The notes: generated by a model from the sequence alone, not told the origin. Shown: positions 18,601 to 26,231, numbered from the stretch's first letter. The stretch: 64,000 nucleotides of DNA from Thermochromatium tepidum ATCC 43061 (GCF_009664085.1 NZ_CP039268.1:1721501-1785500); one strand, 5' to 3'. A program made the numbers and translations.

Positions 18601-18711
18601 CTCGCGCTGCGCCTCGAACGAGACCTTCTGCGCGGGGAATACCGTCTCGATCAGCGCGGGGGCATCTTTCAGCGACAGAGGGGAGAGGGTGGGTCTTGTT
18701 TGTGCGTGCAT
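15673..18711 (-). CDS. DUF1156 DNA adenine methyltransferase, large
   Basis: A 1012-residue methyltransferase. The N-terminal DUF1156 region is about residues 10-90. SAM-binding DTFCGGGSIPFEAARLGC is near residue 238, with SDLNPVACML after it. The catalytic DPPYADAVNYHE is near 628 and fits N6-adenine methylation. The roughly 370-residue insertion between the two motifs and the long C-terminal region are typical of this family. It lies 3 bases downstream of the PIN gene and is followed by the PLD-SNF2 helicase. DUF1156 methylases are known to travel with DUF499, DUF3780 and helicases. The likely role is to mark self DNA or to modify it as part of defence. Confidence 0.92.
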   Translation of the reverse strand: MHAQTRPTLSPLSLKDAPALIETVFPAQKVSFEAQRERKAGPAQTLTGLGSYWKGRKPLILVRAIVLGSLLPPTDDPEADLAVFEALLAFDEEGLARRALAANAISPSEIAARIRLDDPWDYFKATIKRSDVTGGDIRWMPFPLDVDAEGISLRWKRDLSDDDRLVIYRKVLATLESYEAKAALCKRPEEVDQDWLFAPVWPKVNRHYAHLGLDAHSFPELIEQLGILRYGRRPRVGDTFCGGGSIPFEAARLGCDVYASDLNPVACMLTWGALNIIGASPERRAEIEKAQREVAQAVDAEITRLGIEHDEHGNRAKAYLYCLETRCPETGWWVPLAPSWVISPKQGVIAKLVPNPALKRFDIQVITGASAKAIAAAEHGTVQDGDMVYELDGKTYRTPIKTLRGDYRLPDGTAGNRLRRWEKGDFKPRPDDIFQERLYCIQWIKKETLDAARQETFFAAPTAADQERERKVEAIVAEKLARWQAKGLVPDMAIEPGDKTDEPIRTRGWTHWHHLFNARQLLLQALMLKHWRASDAAPLGWLNVAKAADFNSKLCRWLQYQGGGLGGPTSTYYNQALNTLFNYASRAWLGFGRASFKTAQEVMPITKFEVRTESASSTTTHCELWITDPPYADAVNYHEITEFFIAWLRKNPPKPFDEWVWDSRRALAIKGSGEDFRRGMVAAYRAMAEHMPDNGLQCVMFTHQDTGVWGDLIGIFWAAGLQVVAAWYIATETTSELKKGGYVQGTVILMLKKRPPGERPGFKQRLLPAVRQEVARQIETMMHLNEQVAAHHGEPVWSDADLQMAGYAAALKVLTAYTHIGGEDVTTFALRPRARGEVTVVDEIVQQAAETASSLLVPEGLAADTWAKLTGIERFYCRMLDMESAGAQKLDNYQNFAKAFRVEDYSPVMGDMRPNHARLKRVTEFASRDLTESTEIGATRLGRLIIALQQLLKDTEPQVIVDQLRHEMADFLEARPLLVNLLAFLERKSSEAEVRNAAEVLGARLKNLRFGE

Positions 18712-18714
18712 GGA

Positions 18715-19122
18715 TCAGGCTTCCCGGATCGAGCGCATGGGGATGCTTTGCACGCGAAACATGGGTTTCGTTGGTTTCTCTGCGCTGATGAACTCATCCA
18801 CACCCGCCGCGATCGCATGGGCCACGTGGATGGCATCCATGGCAGCGATGCCATGGCTTTCGGCGATGCTTTGCGCCTGTTGCAAGGCCAAGCTATTCCA
18901 TGCCACGTTTTCGGCCTGACCGAATACCGCTTCAAAAAACGCAAGCTCTTGTTGCTGTTTGTGATACCGCGCCTTTGGCAGCGCCTCCAGTCGGACTGCG
19001 TCGCTGACAACTAAGGCACGCTCCGGGTCATCGAGCACGCTGAATGCTCGCTGCCCAAGCTCACCTTCACCCCTGAAGGCTGCAAGCAACAGACAGGTGT
19101 CGATGTAAGTACGCTTAGGCAT
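18715..19122 (-). CDS. PIN-domain protein (VapC-like toxin candidate)
   Basis: A 135-residue PIN-fold RNase-like protein. The metal-binding acids are visible: YIDTCLLLAAF (D at residue 7), VSDAVRLEALPK (E) and MDAIHVAHAI (D). The ATG-CCT start overlaps the stop of the upstream small gene by 8 bases (ATGCCTAA), the arrangement usual for antitoxin-toxin pairs; a start 15 bases upstream is possible. The gene sits within the defence operon rather than in a separate transcription unit. An RNase role is inferred from the fold only. Confidence 0.85.
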   Translation of the reverse strand: MPKRTYIDTCLLLAAFRGEGELGQRAFSVLDDPERALVVSDAVRLEALPKARYHKQQQELAFFEAVFGQAENVAWNSLALQQAQSIAESHGIAAMDAIHVAHAIAAGVDEFISAEKPTKPMFRVQSIPMRSIREA

Positions 19123-19468
19123 CGCCCACTCCGCCACGGCGTAAGCGCAGTTCTTGGTCCAACGCCTCTGCTGACAGCAGCTGTCCCCCGCTCTCGATAA
19201 AGGCTTGACGCAAAGCCAAAAGTCTTTTGCCGGGTTCCGTCCTAGGCTGGTAGTCGGGCTGCGAGTCTTTCCGGCGTTCTACGTTCTGCTGGGCGGTGGT
19301 CAAGGCGTTTCCTGGTTGGTAACGAATGGCCAGAAGAAAGCCATGGGGGGCCAGAAGAAAGCCATGGGGCGCTGATTCCCAGTGGCTAGTGGATTCCTCA
19401 CGTTGATAGGCAATGACCAAAGCGCTCCGAAGGGGTAATGACTTTATATCCAATGTGTCGGCCCCCAT
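19115..19468 (-). CDS. Small protein upstream of PIN, antitoxin candidate
   Basis: A 117-residue protein with no domain I recognise. The N-terminal part (MGADTLDIKSLPLRSALVIA) could form a beta/alpha start. Residues 35-48 are a 7-residue unit (PHGFLLA) present twice because of a 21-bp tandem duplication. The C-terminal half is charged and helical (KRLLALRQAFIESGGQLLSA). Position directly before and overlapping a PIN gene suggests an antitoxin. It starts 2 bases after the TIGR04255 stop. The antitoxin role is inference from context. Confidence 0.65.
   Translation of the reverse strand: MGADTLDIKSLPLRSALVIAYQREESTSHWESAPHGFLLAPHGFLLAIRYQPGNALTTAQQNVERRKDSQPDYQPRTEPGKRLLALRQAFIESGGQLLSAEALDQELRLRRGGVGDA
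19328..19369. repeat. Perfect 21-bp tandem duplication
   Basis: Two identical adjacent 21-base units (19328-19348 and 19349-19369), each containing CAGAAGAAAGCCATGG. The length keeps the reading frame and doubles seven residues in the antitoxin-like protein. Slippage at this site could add or remove units without breaking the gene. Confidence 0.95.
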
Positions 19469-19470
19469 CG

Positions 19471-20211
19471 TCAGTACTCCGGCTCTAGTTTCTGGATCGT
19501 CTCGGTCGTCAATATCTGACCAAAGAACAATGCCTTTGAGCGGTCATGCAACAGACCGAGTTGTGCACGCAGGGTATCCCAGTTGCTTGGCGCGTTCGCC
19601 GGCAGCGTTTCAAGGTCGATGATGGAACCGGTCACTTGCTCTCCGGCGAGATGTGCCTGCGCCGGATTGGCGATTTGAACGATATGCAAACAATCGGCGT
19701 CTGGAATTTCCACACGCATCTGCACGCGACTGTTGATTTCACGGTCGCCAAGTTTCATGACAAGTTTTAGCACAGCGAGATCGGCGGCCAAATCGTCCTT
19801 CAGCAGATCGATATAGCGCAGCGAATGGTGCTGTGGGCTGGGAATGAGCCGACTGCCTTCGGCGATCCGCGTCAGCGCCTCCGTGGCATCCATGAACTTG
19901 TCCCAACCAACGTAGGGTGTTCGGCAGTTAAGGGTGATCACGCGATCGCCGACTTGCCAGATAAACGACCCGCCAGGCTCTTCCATCAGCATCTTTGGCG
20001 CGAATCGTAGATTGGGATCGATCTGTGCGACCGGCGCCGGAATGTCCGCAGAGGGCAGACGACGTGACCGGAGCGCAGAGTGGGTTTTCTTCAGTTCGGT
20101 GTACAGAACACCGGGCAGGACGTCACCCATTCCCTGCTCACCTTCGAACTGTACCTGCCAGACCACCTCGATAAGCGGTTCTTTTTTCAGACGTCTAGGA
20201 AGCGGGTTCAT
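19471..20211 (-). CDS. TIGR04255 family protein
   Basis: A 246-residue protein beginning MNPLPRRLKKEPLIEVVWQVQF, the beta-strand N-terminus typical of TIGR04255 proteins ('PPIVEVVCEIRF'-like). Later segments 'RVITLNCRTPYVGWDKF', 'LRYIDLL' and 'IIDLETLPANAPSNWDTL' also fit that family, whose function is unknown. The start was set by GGAGGG 4 bases upstream. A longer open frame upstream runs through the IS200/IS605 remnant and is not real. It is followed at 2 bases by the antitoxin-like gene. TIGR04255 genes are often seen in accessory regions. Confidence 0.82.
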   Translation of the reverse strand: MNPLPRRLKKEPLIEVVWQVQFEGEQGMGDVLPGVLYTELKKTHSALRSRRLPSADIPAPVAQIDPNLRFAPKMLMEEPGGSFIWQVGDRVITLNCRTPYVGWDKFMDATEALTRIAEGSRLIPSPQHHSLRYIDLLKDDLAADLAVLKLVMKLGDREINSRVQMRVEIPDADCLHIVQIANPAQAHLAGEQVTGSIIDLETLPANAPSNWDTLRAQLGLLHDRSKALFFGQILTTETIQKLEPEY

Positions 20212-20225
20212 AGACCCTCCGCAAG

Positions 20226-20471
20226 GAAACCCGCGACTTGAGTCGCGGGAGGAATTGCGGGTGCACGAAGTGCGCCATGTGGTGTATAATGCACCGCAAG
20301 TGTGGTCTCCGGGCGCACGCCGACTGCAACGCCAGTCGAAACCTGGCCCGGATTGGCAGTGGAGCCCCGCTGCCAAGGGCGGCTGTAAACACGCCCAATG
20401 TTGGGGATGTGGTCAACCATGTTTGCTGCGTCTCACAATAAAGCCTTCGACTTCAGTCGAGGGTTGTTTAC
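20226..20471 (+). mobile_element. Internally deleted IS200/IS605-family element with tnpB 3' remnant
   Basis: Two end-type palindromes are present: CCCGCGACTtgAGTCGCGGG (20230-20249) and CCTTCGACTtcAGTCGAGGG (20444-20463), the latter followed by TTGTTTAC. Between them, in one plus-strand frame (20298-20441), are 'KCGLRAHADCNASRNLARI' and 'NTPNVGDVVNHVCCVSQ', the zinc-ribbon end and tail of TnpB. The rest of tnpB and any tnpA are deleted, so it cannot move by itself. It separates two genes of the minus-strand defence operon and supplies the last residues of the DarG-like protein. Confidence 0.8.
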
Positions 20472-21039
20472 GGATTTGCTCCGACTTGAAATGACTGTTT
20501 CCAACCCAGCCCTGCTCGGCAAGCCGGTTGGCTGCGATCCCGATCTGCCTGCGCGTGAACTGGCGCTTACGCGGGTTCCAGGCGTGGATGCACTCGGCCA
20601 CGTCATCGATTTGGCTGCCGCCCTCGCGCGTTATGACCCAATGCACGGTCGAGAGCAGCTCGAGGCCATAGGGCGACTCGAAGCCCTCGACGAGGCGGGT
20701 GACACGCGCGAAGCGTGCACGGCTGTCGGCATGTTGGTCGAGGAAGGCGGATGCCTCCTGGATGGCGCCGGGAACCAGCGTCAGCGGCTTGTCTGGCGCG
20801 TCGCTGCCGTCGGCGTAACCGGCGATCAGGTGTCCCTCGACCGTGCGCAGCACATGGCGCAGGTTCTCGGCGTAGGGGCCATAGGGGGCCTTGACGTATT
20901 TCAAGCGCAGCGGCTCCCCTGCCTCCTGCATGAAGTACATCAGCTTATGCACCTCGAGTAAGGTCACGAAGGGGTCGAGCAGGCCACCGAGATAGCGGTG
21001 GATCAAGGCCACAACCAACCATCCAGAATGCAGACTCAT
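20413..21039 (-). CDS. DarG C-terminal-domain-like protein, no macro domain
   Basis: A 208-residue protein resembling the C-terminal half of DarG antitoxins: LLEVHKLMYFMQEAGEPLRL, YVKAPYGPYAENLRHVLRTV, EGHLIAGYADGSD and GLELLSTVHWV. This part is distantly similar to Panacea/SocA antitoxin domains. The macro (ADP-ribosylglycohydrolase) domain of DarG is missing, and no DarT toxin gene lies nearby. The ATG overlaps the DUF3780 stop by 4 bases, so it belongs to the operon. The last roughly 18 residues (from about KQPSTEVEGF) are encoded by the IS200/IS605 remnant. Its partner here is unknown. Confidence 0.75.
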   Translation of the reverse strand: MSLHSGWLVVALIHRYLGGLLDPFVTLLEVHKLMYFMQEAGEPLRLKYVKAPYGPYAENLRHVLRTVEGHLIAGYADGSDAPDKPLTLVPGAIQEASAFLDQHADSRARFARVTRLVEGFESPYGLELLSTVHWVITREGGSQIDDVAECIHAWNPRKRQFTRRQIGIAANRLAEQGWVGNSHFKSEQIRKQPSTEVEGFIVRRSKHG

Positions 21040-21668
21040 GACATCTCGTCCCCGAATAGGTCAAGCGAGGGACGAATGTCGTCCTTGCCACGGCTGCTGC
21101 GGCGCGCGCGGGGGGCGAGCAAGTCGCTTTGCGCCACGTCGCCCAAGGCATGTTTCAGGGCGGCACGCCAGCCCTTGCCCGCATCCATCACCCCGCCTGT
21201 GCTCATGGCCGTCATGCCGAAGAGCCACCAGCGTTCTTCCGGGCGCAGCGCCAGCCAGTTGCGAACGGCGACCGGAATCTTCTCCGTGTCCATTTGTTCA
21301 ACCGCCCACGCCAGCACGCACAGTTCCTTGCCGAGAAGGCGGTCCACTGGGTTGTCGCCGACTTTCCATGCACCAGACTTCAAGCCGTGCGCAGCCAGAC
21401 GCGCGTTGAAGGCGCGTTGCACCTCGGCGCGGATGGCCGTCCAGCGCGGCCGGTCGAGCAAGACGCGGTCGATCACCGCAGTCTCCGCCGAGGCCGATTG
21501 CAGCCCGAGGTACTCGCTGATCTGCACCTTGCCGGTGCTGCTCCTGGGGATGACGACCTTGAAGTGATGCGGGTCCGAGGTCGCAGGCACACCGAAGCCC
21601 AGCGTGTGCGGCACTTGCGCGCGCGCCTTGGATGATTCGGTATTGGCTGCGGCCTTGGGCAACGCCAT
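21036..21668 (-). CDS. DUF3780 defence-associated protein
   Basis: A 210-residue protein of DUF3780: 'TLGFGVPATSDPHHFKVVIP', 'EYLGLQSASAETAVIDRVLL', 'LLGKELCVLAWAVEQ' and 'NWLALRPEERWWLFGMTA'. The function is unknown. The family is found with DUF499 and DUF1156 genes in defence islands. The start ATG-GCG has AGGAGG 7 bases upstream, located in the DUF499 stop region, leaving 2 bases between the genes. It overlaps the following DarG-like gene by 4 bases. Confidence 0.88.
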   Translation of the reverse strand: MALPKAAANTESSKARAQVPHTLGFGVPATSDPHHFKVVIPRSSTGKVQISEYLGLQSASAETAVIDRVLLDRPRWTAIRAEVQRAFNARLAAHGLKSGAWKVGDNPVDRLLGKELCVLAWAVEQMDTEKIPVAVRNWLALRPEERWWLFGMTAMSTGGVMDAGKGWRAALKHALGDVAQSDLLAPRARRSSRGKDDIRPSLDLFGDEMS

Positions 21669-21670
21669 CC

Positions 21671-24600
21671 TCAATCCTCCTGAATCACTTCGCCCGGCTT
21701 CAATTCGATTCCGGCAAGCGTGGCAAACTCCTTCAGCGCGAAGCCAGTGTCGAAGTGAACACCGTTGGTGATGACTATGTTGAGCGGTGCGTTAGGCTCT
21801 TTGAGCACCTCGCGCAGGCTGTTGACCACGCCCTCGATCATGGCAGCCGTAACCTCGCGCTCCTGGAAGTGGACAGTCACGGTGTTCTCGCCTTCGCCGA
21901 TTTCGACCCGCACTCCCTTGAAGCGCGTGCCCGGCTGATCGCGGAAACGGTTGATGACGCCGAAGACGCGGTCAGTCGTGTCGAGAGCGACGCGTTTGCT
22001 TTGCAGACGCGCCGGCTTGCTATCGATGATCTGAACCGTTTTGTCGCCGCTGGACGGAATCTGGAAGTCGGCCGTCTTGTTGGCTTCGCCCGCCCTGGCA
22101 AATACCAGCAGACGATAGGCGCCAGGTCCAATCTCAAAGGGGCCGTCGTAGCGTGTGCCATACGTGGGATTGGAGCCGTCGAGTGTATAGAAGAGCTCGG
22201 CACGGGGCGTGGCCTCGAGGCGCACACGACGCTTGTCAGCCGCTGGTTCGACCTGATGACGGATCTTGAGGTCGGCAAGCCAGCAAGTAGCCGCTGCACT
22301 TTCATGCTGGCCTGTTGTGTCCTTGACCCAGAAGTACAGCGTGCCCTCGGTGGTAATGAAGTTGTCCAGGTCATCGACCTTCTGATCCTTGTCTGTAACC
22401 TCGCGCTTAGTCGACCAATAGACCACCGGGCTTTCGCCCGCATGACGCGGGGTGAGGCTCAACACCGTCTCACCAGTGTCCGCCTTGACGTTGATGACGG
22501 ACACGTTGACGGTGGCCTTGTCCTTGGGGAACGGCCCCTTCTCGAGGTAGCCGTCCTCGCCCAAGCGCCAGCGACCTTGCTTCAACGCCTCGGTCTTGAG
22601 GGTATCCAGACCGCTCGCGCCCGGCATCCAGGGCCAGATGGGTGAACACTTGGCGCGCGTGACGACGTCTTTCCACGGCGTGCGGCGGTTGTCCTGGCCT
22701 TTGGGCCAGAGGTATTCCTCGGCCATGGCAAAGTATGCGTTCAGGTTGTCTTTTGTCAGCTCGCGCACGAGCTTGTAATTCGCTATTGGGCTTGCGAGCA
22801 GACTCTCGATCTGAGCTTCGGCGGACTGATCGCCCTGGCCGAGCTTCAGCCCTTGATCGATGGTGACGCCGGCCAAAACGTCACGGTCATCGCCCGGGTC
22901 GTCCGGGAAGTAGAGCCGGTTGTAGGCCGCCGAGAGCGCTTTGTTGAAGCGCTGTTCGGCATCTTCCAGACGATCACGAGCCTCTTCGTAAAGGGTGTCT
23001 CCAGGGCGAAGCCGTTTGTGAATCTGCTCGATGGCATACAGCTCGCGCAACCGTTCCTCGACAGCGTCGGCCAACAAGCTATCCTGGCCGGTCAGCACCA
23101 GTAGGTTGTTCTTTTCCGTCTGATAGTCAAAGAAGTTCTGGAGCTCACTGGGCGGAACCTTGCCATCTGGCTTGATGACGATGAGCGTCCGCGGGCCGGA
23201 GAGCTTCAATTCGTCGAGCTTGGGCAGAACCTGCACCTCCTGGTAGGCAATTTTGCGAACTGGCTCAAGGATGCCGGTGAGCCGATTGATCAGCGCCTGA
23301 TCAATCTTGGGCTGAGGAATTTCCTTTGCGTTGCGCTCGATCTGACGCGAAAGATTCTCGGTTTCCTTGATGAAGAAGCGCTGCTCCTCCCGGTGCAGGT
23401 ACCAGGCGGCCTCGCGCAGCCGCTGCAGGGCCTGGAGAAATTCGTCCGGCTTGCGCTGCGGGGCGGCCAGGAACTCGATGAGCTCGCTCTCGGAAAGGCC
23501 GATCCGCCCGCCAACCACGCGAGACAGACTCGAGGCAAGCAGTAGAGTCATCACCTGGCGCGCGGCGTCCGACCCCAGCTCGTCGTCGATGTGGTCGGCA
23601 ATTGCATTGCCGTTGTCGGCGATGTCATGCGTCACCGCTGGCATCAATTTGGGTGCGATGCGCTCGATCTCATCCCTGACCTGATCATCATTGAGATTGA
23701 GATGCTGTGCGCCGATGAGGAAGACATCATCCGTTTCACGGTCCTCGACGCTTTTGAGGAGACGCGCGGTAAACTGCATCAGGCCACGAGTCTGGCGGAA
23801 GCCTTCGTTCTCCTTGAACAGCGCGACGAGGTGCTTGAAGGACGGATGGAAGGGATAGGTTTCCCTGACCTGCTCGGCGATCTGCTCGATGCTGCTGGCC
23901 ACGATGTAGCCGCCGTCCTCCGCCTTCTTGATTTGCTGCGCGTACTCCTCCGCGATGTCGGAGACGACGCGCTCGTCCGGCAGTTCGTCGATAAGGCGCT
24001 TCTTGAGGATTTCGTAGATTTCGTTGCCCGCCAGTTGCACCGGCGTGATGGTCATCGCCTGACGTCGGGTTTCCTGCTGCAAGTTGGAAATAGCATCGGC
24101 AAGCGCCTTGGTCTGGGCCTTGTAACTGCCCGAGAGGTTGGCGACCACGATGGCGCAGTTGGGCAACTCCAGCGCGGCGCTCATCAGGCTGGAGAGGCTG
24201 TAGACCACCATATTGGCCAGCGTGCCCTGACCGAACACTTGGGTGCTGGCGTTGTCCAGATAGGGCGGTAGTTCGTCGAGCAGGATCAGCGTTGGCTTGT
24301 TGCCAATGATTTCCTTCCACTGCCGCTGGTCGACGGCCTTCGGTCCGTTGGCCCAGTACGGCTTGATGGCTTCGGCGGCTCCGAGCTGGGTGGCGATCTC
24401 GCCCCAGATGTAGTTATCAGGACTGTTGCGGCCATTGAACGCGGCGATGCGCGCCTCGCCGAATTCGATGCGAGAAGCCAAGTCCGCGGGCAAGACTTCC
24501 TTACGCAGATGCGGATGGCGCGCGAGCAGGCCAAGCGCGATCATCATGTGCGTCTTACCGCCGCCCATCGCCTGTGTCAGTTCGAAGACGGCTTGGTCGG

Positions 24601-24793
24601 ACTTGCCAGACAGGCGCAGCAGCCCCTCGCGAAAGAGCTGATCCATTCCGTGGGTGACGTAGTTGCGCGAGAAGAACTCCCGGCCGTCGCCCTCGTCTTG
24701 GATGAGTTCCGCTAGGTTCTCGATGCCCTGACTCATCCGGTAGTCACAGATGATCGGGTTGAACCGGCAAGCCTGCTTGACTGTTTTGATCAT
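21671..24793 (-). CDS. DUF499 AAA+-type ATPase
   Basis: A 1040-residue ATPase. Walker A is AMGGGKTHMM near residues 73-80 and Walker B is LILLDELPPYL near 168. A long helical region follows, containing 'HPSFKHLVALFKENEGFRQT'. Near residues 845-905 there is a chitobiase-C-terminal-like beta domain (FYTLDGSNPTYGTRYDGPF). The C-terminus has FKGVRVEIGEGE. DUF499 proteins co-occur with DUF1156 methylases and DUF3780 in defence islands. This is the first gene of the operon. No clear promoter hexamers were found in the 131 bases before it. Confidence 0.92.
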   Translation of the reverse strand: MIKTVKQACRFNPIICDYRMSQGIENLAELIQDEGDGREFFSRNYVTHGMDQLFREGLLRLSGKSDQAVFELTQAMGGGKTHMMIALGLLARHPHLRKEVLPADLASRIEFGEARIAAFNGRNSPDNYIWGEIATQLGAAEAIKPYWANGPKAVDQRQWKEIIGNKPTLILLDELPPYLDNASTQVFGQGTLANMVVYSLSSLMSAALELPNCAIVVANLSGSYKAQTKALADAISNLQQETRRQAMTITPVQLAGNEIYEILKKRLIDELPDERVVSDIAEEYAQQIKKAEDGGYIVASSIEQIAEQVRETYPFHPSFKHLVALFKENEGFRQTRGLMQFTARLLKSVEDRETDDVFLIGAQHLNLNDDQVRDEIERIAPKLMPAVTHDIADNGNAIADHIDDELGSDAARQVMTLLLASSLSRVVGGRIGLSESELIEFLAAPQRKPDEFLQALQRLREAAWYLHREEQRFFIKETENLSRQIERNAKEIPQPKIDQALINRLTGILEPVRKIAYQEVQVLPKLDELKLSGPRTLIVIKPDGKVPPSELQNFFDYQTEKNNLLVLTGQDSLLADAVEERLRELYAIEQIHKRLRPGDTLYEEARDRLEDAEQRFNKALSAAYNRLYFPDDPGDDRDVLAGVTIDQGLKLGQGDQSAEAQIESLLASPIANYKLVRELTKDNLNAYFAMAEEYLWPKGQDNRRTPWKDVVTRAKCSPIWPWMPGASGLDTLKTEALKQGRWRLGEDGYLEKGPFPKDKATVNVSVINVKADTGETVLSLTPRHAGESPVVYWSTKREVTDKDQKVDDLDNFITTEGTLYFWVKDTTGQHESAAATCWLADLKIRHQVEPAADKRRVRLEATPRAELFYTLDGSNPTYGTRYDGPFEIGPGAYRLLVFARAGEANKTADFQIPSSGDKTVQIIDSKPARLQSKRVALDTTDRVFGVINRFRDQPGTRFKGVRVEIGEGENTVTVHFQEREVTAAMIEGVVNSLREVLKEPNAPLNIVITNGVHFDTGFALKEFATLAGIELKPGEVIQED

Positions 24794-24924
24794 GACCGTT
24801 TTACCTTCTCGTGCGCCCTCCCGATCCCTTGCCGTTTGCAGTTAGGGGTGACTGGCTGCGCACGGAGAGTGTTGAAAGGGGTCTGACACCAGCGGCCATC
24901 CTGGGATCAGTGGGGCCACTGACC

Positions 24925-26193
24925 CTAGACCTCGGTCACCAGCACCCGACCCATCCCAGGCGTCAGTTCGAACTCGAAGGGGGTGGGCAGGAAGTCCATC
25001 GCCCATTCGAGCGAGACATCGCGCAGCGGCCCGGGCGTGCGGATATGATGGTAGAGATTCTCGACCCGGAGCAGCTGACGGTTCCAGACGTCCTTATTGA
25101 GTGCGAGCAGCGCCTCGCCGCGTCCTTCGGGGTGCGACTTGTGCAGCATCAGGATCGCCGGATTGGAACAGGGGATGCGTTCGATCGGTCCCTCGCTCCG
25201 AAACACCGGATAGCGATCCTTGATCCGATTGATCTGGGCGATCTCATGGGTGAGATCGACATTGACCCCCTCCCATTGTTCAGGTGTGGTATTGACCACA
25301 TCGAGCCGGCTGCTGAAGCCGTACTCGAAGCCGATCGGGATCATGACCCCAGTCGAGAACAGGGCGGCGAACAGATAGCGTTGACGCATGGCATTGGGAT
25401 TCTGGCCCGATTCCAAGAACAACCGCTCGGTATCGTGGCTTTCGGGAAAGCTGATCGAGGGTGCGATCCGGCGCGTCAGCTCATACTGCTCCAGGAGCCA
25501 ATCCCCCTCAAAATCCCACCACTTGGAGCTGTTGAAGATGGCATCGAACCCGGCGCTGGCCGTGGCGCAGGTCTGCTCGGGTGAACAGCCGAGCGTCTCG
25601 GCGACGAAGACCAGGTTCGGATCGATCTGATGGGCATGGCGGATCAGGCGTTGCCAGAGCTCGGTCGGGATCTGATAGGCCGCATCGCAGCGAAAGCCCT
25701 TGAACCCGAGTCCGGCCAGATGGGCGATCACGCGATGCAGGAATTCCTCCAATCCCTTGCGATCCGACGAATGCGCATGATCGAACTGTGCCAGGTCATA
25801 CCAGACGATCTTGGTGCCATCGGCCTCGACACAGAATGGATTGGCGATCCGTCCGCCCTCGCGCACGAACCACTCGGGATGCTCCTTGACCAGGGGTGAA
25901 TCGATGGCACAGTGGTTGATGACCAGATCGATCATCATCGACAGGCCCAGCCGCTCGGTCTGGGCGACCAAGGCCCGGACCTGGGCGTCGGGGTCGAGCC
26001 GGGAGCGGCGGTCAATGAACTCCGGGTCGATGCTGAAATAGTCGACAATCGAATACAGACTGCCCGAGCGTCCGGTCTTCTGGATCGGGTTGATGAATAC
26101 CCAGTCGAACCCCATGGCCGTCGCCCGCTCCAGATGCGGCGTCCACTCACCGAAGCGACCAACCAAGCGTGGAAACAGGTTATAGATCTTCAT
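24925..26193 (-). CDS. GH13 alpha-amylase family enzyme
   Basis: A 422-residue GH13 (beta/alpha)8-barrel protein. All four conserved regions are seen: DLVINHC (I), GFRCDAAYQ (II, nucleophile Asp), FVAETLG (III, acid/base Glu) and FPESHDTER (IV, Asp). The N-terminus (YNLFPRLVGRFGEWTPHL) is closest in style to GlgE-like maltosyltransferases, but at 422 residues it is much shorter and lacks their extra N-terminal domains. It lies 38 bases after glgA and is probably cotranscribed, so a role in glycogen or alpha-glucan metabolism is likely. The exact reaction is not determined. Confidence 0.85.
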   Translation of the reverse strand: MKIYNLFPRLVGRFGEWTPHLERATAMGFDWVFINPIQKTGRSGSLYSIVDYFSIDPEFIDRRSRLDPDAQVRALVAQTERLGLSMMIDLVINHCAIDSPLVKEHPEWFVREGGRIANPFCVEADGTKIVWYDLAQFDHAHSSDRKGLEEFLHRVIAHLAGLGFKGFRCDAAYQIPTELWQRLIRHAHQIDPNLVFVAETLGCSPEQTCATASAGFDAIFNSSKWWDFEGDWLLEQYELTRRIAPSISFPESHDTERLFLESGQNPNAMRQRYLFAALFSTGVMIPIGFEYGFSSRLDVVNTTPEQWEGVNVDLTHEIAQINRIKDRYPVFRSEGPIERIPCSNPAILMLHKSHPEGRGEALLALNKDVWNRQLLRVENLYHHIRTPGPLRDVSLEWAMDFLPTPFEFELTPGMGRVLVTEV

Positions 26194-26231
26194 GCGTTTA
26201 ACGCTACACCCTTGGGCCTCAGCGCTTGGGT

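Noticed and set aside
19471-20376. TIGR04255 gene beginning at 20376
   Set aside because: The additional 55 residues are translated from the IS200/IS605 remnant; a GGAGGG site and the family N-terminus support the start at 20211.
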